Positions 57,453 to 64,000 of a stretch of 64,000 nt of DNA are shown here, piece after piece. The stretch lies in assembly GCA_022702545.1 (NCBI GenBank), contig JAHRBC010000003.1, forward strand, positions 1,302,001 to 1,366,000, given 5' to 3'. The translations under genes were made by a program, and so were the position numbers. Within the stretch, counting starts at the first letter, position 1; each line of letters opens with the position of its first letter. The notes beneath the pieces are model-generated. The model was not told the DNA's origin. It saw only the letters and a program-made list of their open reading frames with translations, and ran no database searches. This DNA is from Phycomyces nitens (Eukaryota > Mucoromycota > Mucoromycetes > Mucorales > Phycomycetaceae).

Positions 57453-59811
57453 GGTGTTGATTTAGTTTAATTCAAACAATCAGCTTCTCGAACAAGTAGT
57501 TGGTAAAGTCAAGCCTGTCACAGTGGCTTAATGTCCAGAGTGATCGGAGCATAGAGTGTGCATGGTACAATTGAACTTGGAATTTTTAAGCTAGGACAAG
57601 CTTCAACTGTATTTGAGATGCTTGAAAACTAAAAAAGACTGGCTTTATATGGATATTAAGGGTAAATTGGTCTAGTTTATTCTGTTTGGTAATTATACAA
57701 GAGTTGATCATCTAGTAGCTGACTATAGAGTCCTCATATTCAAAATGGCTTAAATGGCTAAATTATGTTTGCAAGGTCAGCCAAGACCATGTCGGGTCAG
57801 CATTGTTGAAAGATATTAAATGTCTTGCGAAATCCCAAAGAATTGGTCTGTCAAAACAATTTGACAAATATCAAACACATCTAAAGATATTAAGTCTGAG
57901 GCCAAGAGCTCGGTCTTGCTTTGTGAAGCAACAAGATGAATTTTGAACATGTTTTTAAAAAAAATGAAGATGATCTTGTAGCTTCAGATCTTGTTGGACA
58001 AGATATGCCACCACTGGTATTAGAATGATCACCAGAAATGATGGGAGTATAGGGCTCATGGACAGATTTAAATCTCATGGCTTTCTATTGTAGTAGAGTT
58101 GATGAGAGACACTGCTGATGAAGCTGGCTATAATGCTTGGATATACCAGAAACTTGCAAGTAAAAAAATAAATAAAAAGACCATTCCCAAAGCCAATATA
58201 ATCTGGATCCCTGGTCTTTAAGAGTCTTGAGTATATATGATGCTATTTTGACTTGTACCAACTTTATATTCTGTAGTCTATATCCTTATTGTCCTTTAGC
58301 TTGTGGAGAATAATTATGATTGCTTTTATTTGGTAACTTTCTTGTTTGTTATCTTGAGGAATACTTGCATACACAGAATAACGGAAGAAAAAAAAATAGG
58401 GGGATAGATAACAAGATAAAGGTAACTTTGGTCTCCTCGGATAATAAGCGATAACTTGATAGTTGGCTTACATCAAGCATGTCATTTCAAAGGCAACATG
58501 GGGTTATTGGATCACAAGAAATGAAATGGACAAACAAATACGGGGATATATGTCAACCATTTGGTTCTTACTTTAATCGAATAGCGCCACAGATACAATA
58601 GTATTCCAGCCAAAGTCTATTGTAATTGACAAGATCAAGATAACCATATTTCTTGGCAGATAGTGCGAATATTCACCAGGCCCTATCATGCCCTCAGTCG
58701 CAATCATTCTGCCATGAAATCACCAAGATCCCTTTCAGTTACAGCATACTTCGGCGAGTTTTTCTTTTGCTTTGTTTGTGACCCTTTTGACTAAAGAGAT
58801 CCTTTGAGAGAGGTCAAAAGCAGGCCGGCTGGACACAAGCCCTGTTCATTTTTCTTTTGTTCTTGATTCAAGGGGACCCCGTTTTGCTTAAGCTAGCAGG
58901 CCAGGGTTGATCGACCCCAAAATGTTTGGATAGCAAGTAATAGACTGAACCAATATATTTTACACTGATTCAAGATCGGAATATTCTCATTTCTCATGTC
59001 CCTTTCTCAAGCAGGCTGTATTAGGATACCTTTTTGTTAGCCACCCAAACCAAATATCATTTTGTCTCTAGTAATTTCCAAGAACATATTGCCAAAAAGA
59101 GGTTAAAGATCATTCTGTTATTTGGTTCCAAGGTGTATATTCTTGCAACCCAAATATCGTGCTCTTTCACCCAGTATCAAATGTGTTGGTTGCAGCATTA
59201 TCCTTTAGATTGAGCTTACTCTATTTTTACTTTTGCGCTTTATGATGTAATGGATAGCATGCGATTGGCCCAAACCTTGGTTTTAACAGTTTTTATTACC
59301 TTTTTCAATACCAAAGCCCTTTTACATTAATCATACCAGACACATCCTTTTTTTTTCTTAAATATATACTTGTCTGCATAGACATGTTCTCACTTTTATC
59401 AGCATGGCCCACCTTTGGGTTTAAAGACTATATACAGAATAGTATTCTTGAGCCATGATGATTGGATGACCTGATTTTTGTCAGCGCAAATTCTAGCTTT
59501 TTCCAAACGCAGGATTCATTTGTAAAACCGCAAATCAAAAATATTAAAAAAAAATAAAAAAAAAAAAAAAAACATGACTTCTCCGGAGATTCCGTTACAA
59601 AACTCTATTTTTATACTCCCAAAAGCCTTGCAACACCAACCAAATCTATTTACTCGGCCTTGTATCCAAAAGACAATAACGTCACAGGAGTTTGACTGTC
59701 AGGTGCTTTCCTTTATATATACATATATATATAAATATATAAATACACAATTTACGCACACAGACACACACCTCTTTCTCCTTGACACAAACCTTCAACC
59801 TACTTCTTACA
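57453..59811. promoter_or_regulatory. long divergent intergenic region between EFG1 and the TBC gene
   Basis: 2.36 kb without a supported gene. Small ORFs (57890-58078, 59574-59864) are not coding; the latter is the 5' leader of the TBC gene. The last 250 bp hold poly-A at 59546-59571, a TATATATA run at 59716-59744 and CA-rich leader sequence before the ATG. Confidence 0.45.
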
Positions 59812-62487
59812 ATGTCTGGCCCAATGACAGAACAAGCTTTTGTGCCAACCGATCTCGAGTATGAACCGGAGCGCATAACCCTAAGCGACGATAGTGTACC
59901 TGAGCCATACGAACTCTCTCAGTTTGACCTTGACATTGTAGACGATGCCCTTGCAAACCCACACAGCGCCGAGTTCTGCGACCACTTTGGGTTCACTATA
60001 CAGGTCCAGACAGACGACGAGGACACAAGCAGTTCAGGGTCTGAAGACGAAGAAGACGACCAGAAATCCCTATCTGATGCCGCCCGCACTGATCCGATGG
60101 ATCCACAAGGCTACAGACGTCATGATAGCTCCCTGTCCGAATATACCAAAAAGAAGCCCAAGGTTCTACGTACAAATACCCATTTGAGTGACGATGAAGA
60201 ATCCGATGATTCAATAGATACAGCCATGACTACGCCAACCACCACAAAAACACAGCGTCTCTCTACAAAGTCTAATCCAGATGTTGTCATACAACCCCCA
60301 GTGACAGTTGAGCAGAAAGACGTCAATACCCACAAAACACAGACCCAGAATACCTTGGCAGGACGTAGGGGAAGATCAGGCACAGTGTCCATCGGGCAGC
60401 CATCGATCCAGATGCCCCCTTCTACTCCATCCACATATTCACCAACCTTGTCACCATTCCATAAGCCACTCCCTGTGATCGGTGCAGTCATCCCAGTAAC
60501 CCCTGATGAGACTCCTTCTGAGCCTTTACAAACATCCCAGGAGCCTCGTGGATCTGTGTTTGGCGTACTCGATCCATCACCTCCATCTGATTCTCTTCAG
60601 CCAAAGAAAACAAATCTTCATGTAAGATCCCACAGTGCTCAGCCAAGTATTCCAAAGCCAGAAGAGTCCGTGGGTCTGAAGCGAGCATCTTCCCTAACAA
60701 ATTCGATCAGATCTGTAAAGTCTGCTGAATCAACTCGAACATCGATCAATATCGAACGTCCATCCCAAGTGTATCAGGAAAGACAGAGTAAAAGACTTTC
60801 TGAAATCTACAAGACTTCAGTAGAAGTCTCGCCTGCTGCACCAAGCTACTATGATATGCTTAAAGCAAAGTTTGGAAAAACGGCTCAGGAAACTGCTCAT
60901 CCACGCGAGACACCTAGACAAATAGCTCTGAAAGAAGAGACGACGGCTAATCTGAATAGCTTAAAAGGCACAAACAATGACTATGATTGGGGTAAGTAAA
61001 ATATAAAAAAGAAGGGTTATGAGAAAGATATGGTACTGACATGTCCTATAGAGTTCTGGGCTTCTGTAATCTCAGGCTTTGATGAGATGGTCAAGTCAGA
61101 TCTCTACAACTTACGATTGCACCTCGCTGTTGGTATTCCACCTTCTCTGCGTGGAATGATGTGGCAGATCTTCTCAAAGTCTAGAGACAATAACGAACTA
61201 GAGTGTGAATATCGCGAGCTTCTCAAGCGAACAAGTCCCCATGAAAAGGTTATCCGACGTGATCTTGCCCGCACTTTCCCTACCCACCCCTTTTTTCAAG
61301 AGAAGGACGGGGAAGGACAACGGATGCTATTCAATGTCATCAAATCATACAGTCTGTTTGACCAGAAAGTAGGGTACTGCCAAGGACTCCCTTTTGTTGT
61401 TGGCTGCCTTTTGTTGCATGTAAGTATTTTGGGCTGGTTCGGAAGCCTTTACTGAGCCTCTTGTTCTGATGTGGCGCTGTATTTAGATGCCAGATGAAGC
61501 TGTGTTTTGTGTCTTGGTTAAGCTGATGAGCCACTATGGTCTGCGGGGGCATTTTACGCCCCAAATGGAAACACTTCACGAGAGACTTTACCAATTTGAT
61601 CAATTACTGCTCCAAACCTTACCCCAGGTTCACAAACATCTCGAGACTCTTGGAATCAAGCCAACAATGTATGCATCCCAATGGTTCATGACCCTGTTCT
61701 CGTATCGTTGTCCGTTTGAACTCGTCTTCCGCGTATTTGATCTGGTGTTTGTCGAAGGACCCTTGATACTCTTGAACTTTGCTCTTGCCCTGATGAAAAA
61801 GAACCAAAAGACCATCTTAAACTTGGAGTTTGAGACCCTGTTGGAGTTCTTTAGCAACCGTATCTTTGATGTTTATCAGGTAAATCTTTTTTATTTGAAG
61901 ATGGGTGTATTAGAATGTCGTTCTAACTAGTATATTCTTGTGGGAACTAGGATGAGCCAGCAGCATTTGTTCACGATGCCTATAGCTTCAATATCACTCC
62001 TCGTCAACTCGAAAAGATCTCCAAGAAATACGCAACCGAATCTGCCAAGGAAGCAAAATCGCATTCTCCAGAAGACCAACTTCGACGCCAAAATGCAGAG
62101 CTGGCAGAGAAATTGAAGCGCATGGAGCATTCGTTCAATATTCTTCAGGATGAGCACCAGGATGTTGCCCACCAGCTCATCTCTGTAAAGATAGAAATGG
62201 CCCAGATGAATGAGGAGAACAATGAACTACGTCAATTGTTGGGCAAATATCGATCTGATCCAAACTTTGTGGAAACAGCACCCATAAAGCCAGATGCCAG
62301 TGATATGTTTAACCGGCTGGCTCAAAAGAACGCACAACTTGTCAACCGTAATTCACAGCTGGAAGATCGACTGACAGAAGTAGAGGCCACGCTAGTAGAT
62401 TATAAGATGAAGTATGCTCAGAGCGAAAGTGAAAACGAACTGATGAAGCAAAAGTGGCAGACGATACAAAAGAACAATAGACATTAA
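59812..62487 (+). CDS. GYP5: TBC-domain RabGAP, Gyp5/EVI5-like
   Basis: GTPase-activating protein for Rab GTPases on Golgi/secretory membranes. Exons: 59812-60991, 61052-61419, 61487-61879, 61951-62487; 825 aa. The first 390 residues are disordered, Ser/Thr/Pro-rich and acidic. The TBC domain (about 400-660) has IPPSLRGMMWQIFS with the catalytic Arg finger and GYCQGLPFVVGCLL with the Gln finger. It continues with FTPQMETLHERLYQFDQLL and SQWFMTLFSYRCPFELVFRV, FDLVFVEGP. The C-terminus is a long coiled coil (LRRQNAELAEKLKRMEHSFN through AQSESENELMKQKWQ). A long acidic N-tail, a central TBC and a C-terminal coiled coil match Gyp5/Gyl1, and unlike Gyl1 both catalytic fingers are present. The symbol is by domain plan, not by proven orthology. 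Confidence 0.9.
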
Positions 62488-62752
62488 TAATACATAGCAG
62501 TTACTTTATTCCTTCCTGTGCATACCCTTTAAAAAATCTGTATAAATCATTGAATACCTTTCTTTCTCCACAAGGCCTACATCTGTCCAAATTATTATCA
62601 ACCTTGTGATCTCCACTTCTTTTTTTTTTGGTCTCTGTCGGAGCAAGGGTGACTCGCATCGCCAGAAAAAAATCAAGTCGTGTTTGGTTTTTGTGCCGCG
62701 TTTCATACAGCACGCGCCTTTTCTTTTCTTTTTTGTTTTTCGATTGAATAGC

Positions 62753-64000
62753 ATGCACAGACAAAAGAAGAGAATCAATCGATTTGAGGCTGCAAATCAG
62801 GCCCAAGTCTCTACTGATTATGGTAGAAATGACCTTTCCAAACAATATCCTTCTCGATTGAACTTTTATCTTGCACCGCCAAGTACTGAGATCACCATTG
62901 AAGAATTTGAAATCTTTGCACTTGATCGACTTCAAGGTAGAGTTTTAATACAATCTCGAAATAAAATAAAAATAAAAAAATAAAAATGCCTGATTGTGTC
63001 CACCAGTCCTCAAGGCACTCGAGACAGCATCGTTGAGAAATCTTCGTGGACTTGACTTGAGACGAGTAATGGATCCTGTGCTTGAGCAACATCTTCCTCT
63101 TAAATCCAATCTATCACAATCACCCACATTGTATGAGGAGCGCCGGAAAGATCACATTAGTCATTATGTTCTCAGACTCGCATACTGTCGAAGGTACCCT
63201 TGCTACATTTGCTTAATTGACAAACAGAAAGTTTGATCTGATTCAAAATGCTTCTAGTGAGGAATTGAGAATATGGTTCCTGAGACAAGAATGCAATCTG
63301 TTCAGGTACATATATATATATTTATTTTCTGTTTTCAAGTGGATATATTTTTTGGGGATTCCTTTTCTTTAGTTCTGCATTCACGAACCAGACTTGGTAG
63401 TAACATGAACGCTATGCTGCAGATACCGGTTTGAGCAAGAATCACAAGAAGATAAAAAGCAGTTTTTGACAGAACTCAACCTTAACTGGAAGATTGTAAA
63501 TATATTGTTATTGAGTGTCTTGGCCTAAACACTGACTAGTACGCATGGAACAGGTTGACCAAAAAACAAAAGACAGCATAGCTTTGAAATTGGAACAATC
63601 CCTTTGTTATAGTGGATCAAAAAAAGAGTTGCTTCAAGTGCGCCAACGAGTACAAAATGAAACTTACTTTGAGGTATGTGGGCCGGTCAATAGAGATCAC
63701 ATTGGTTATCCTAATTAACATTTTTTGGGGGAGTAGGTTGATTTTGAGAAAGTCCCAGACCTTTTATCTCGGCGATCTGTATATATTCATAAGGGAAAAG
63801 CGTATGTGCCAATGACAGAACAGATCAGTTTAGTCATGGATGAGTTTAAGCTACGTTTGTCAAAGGCCTTGGAGGTATTGTATTGATCAGAGATTGTATC
63901 GTAGATTAATAATCTGTTTCTATCAAACAGGTCACTTCCAAAATCTTACCGCGCATGGAAGAGGATGATCGTCTGCGACCAATCTTGCTTAATGTTGAAA
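62753..64000 (+). CDS. PRI2: DNA primase large subunit, 3'-truncated by window edge
   Basis: Regulatory subunit of the DNA polymerase alpha-primase complex, which makes RNA primers at origins and on the lagging strand. Exons: 62753-62936, 63007-63193, 63258-63305, 63423-63495, 63554-63673, 63737-63874, 63931->64000. The N-terminal alpha-helical domain is visible: LNFYLAPPSTEITIEEFEIF, ALDRLQVLKALETAS, ERRKDHISHYVLRLAYCRSE then ELRIWFLRQECNLFRYRF (strongly conserved), VDFEKVPDLLSRRSVYIHKG, KAYVPMTEQISLVMDEFKLR and LSKALEVTSKILPRMEEDDR. The [4Fe-4S] C-terminal domain lies beyond the window. The start is the first Met in frame; TTGAATAG just before it could be an acceptor, so a short upstream exon is possible. 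Confidence 0.93.

Overview
The window is nuclear DNA from a filamentous fungus, most probably an early-diverging one of the Mucoromycota/Mucorales type. The genes are dense in spliceosomal introns of about 50-70 bp, with GTAAGT-like donors and CTAAT/CTGAT-type branch sites. Intergenic DNA is very AT-rich, and the products are typically fungal: a fungal-type PKA catalytic subunit, Zn2Cys6 factors, a rhodanese-PTP, Efg1 and a Gyp5-like GAP. The species cannot be fixed from the sequence alone. All exon boundaries were worked out by eye from reading frame, splice consensus and family conservation.

Layout. 1-4.4 kb: the 3' part of a PKA catalytic subunit gene, a secreted subtilisin-like protease, and a decayed tandem copy of that protease together with its promoter. 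4.4-9.0 kb: gene-poor AT-rich DNA with a truncated Tc1-type helix-turn-helix ORF and an exon-like remnant. 9.0-21.5 kb: a compact housekeeping block with nicotinamide riboside kinase, uL13 (divergent from uL5), a short/branched-chain acyl-CoA dehydrogenase, a NIF3 protein, an NmrA-like protein and a rhodanese/tyrosine phosphatase. 21.5-40.0 kb: a large AT-rich transposon-dominated block with almost no genes. 40.0-64 kb: a second gene block with an OTU1/YOD1 deubiquitinase, a Zn2Cys6 activator, a cysteine-rich membrane protein, uL23, a membrane J-domain protein, a four-TM protein, a C-terminal zinc-cluster factor, EFG1, a TBC RabGAP and the 5' part of the primase large subunit PRI2.

The most striking structure is a nested palindrome of nearly 10 kb at 29063-38995. 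Two 3.3-kb foldback elements (E1 and E2) are arranged as mirror images. Each carries tRNA-like A/B boxes in its arms. Between them, linker sequence and a split MITE are also mirrored. At the centre sits a dead Tc1/mariner-type transposon, inserted at the TA in the middle of a short perfect palindrome. The arms of E1 and E2 are mirror images, but their central loops lie in the same orientation, so one loop seems to have flipped.

The genes do not form one pathway. The ribosomal and ribosome-assembly genes (uL13, uL5, uL23, EFG1) use different codons from their neighbours. The three ribosomal protein genes have minute first exons (3-18 nt) followed by long first introns.
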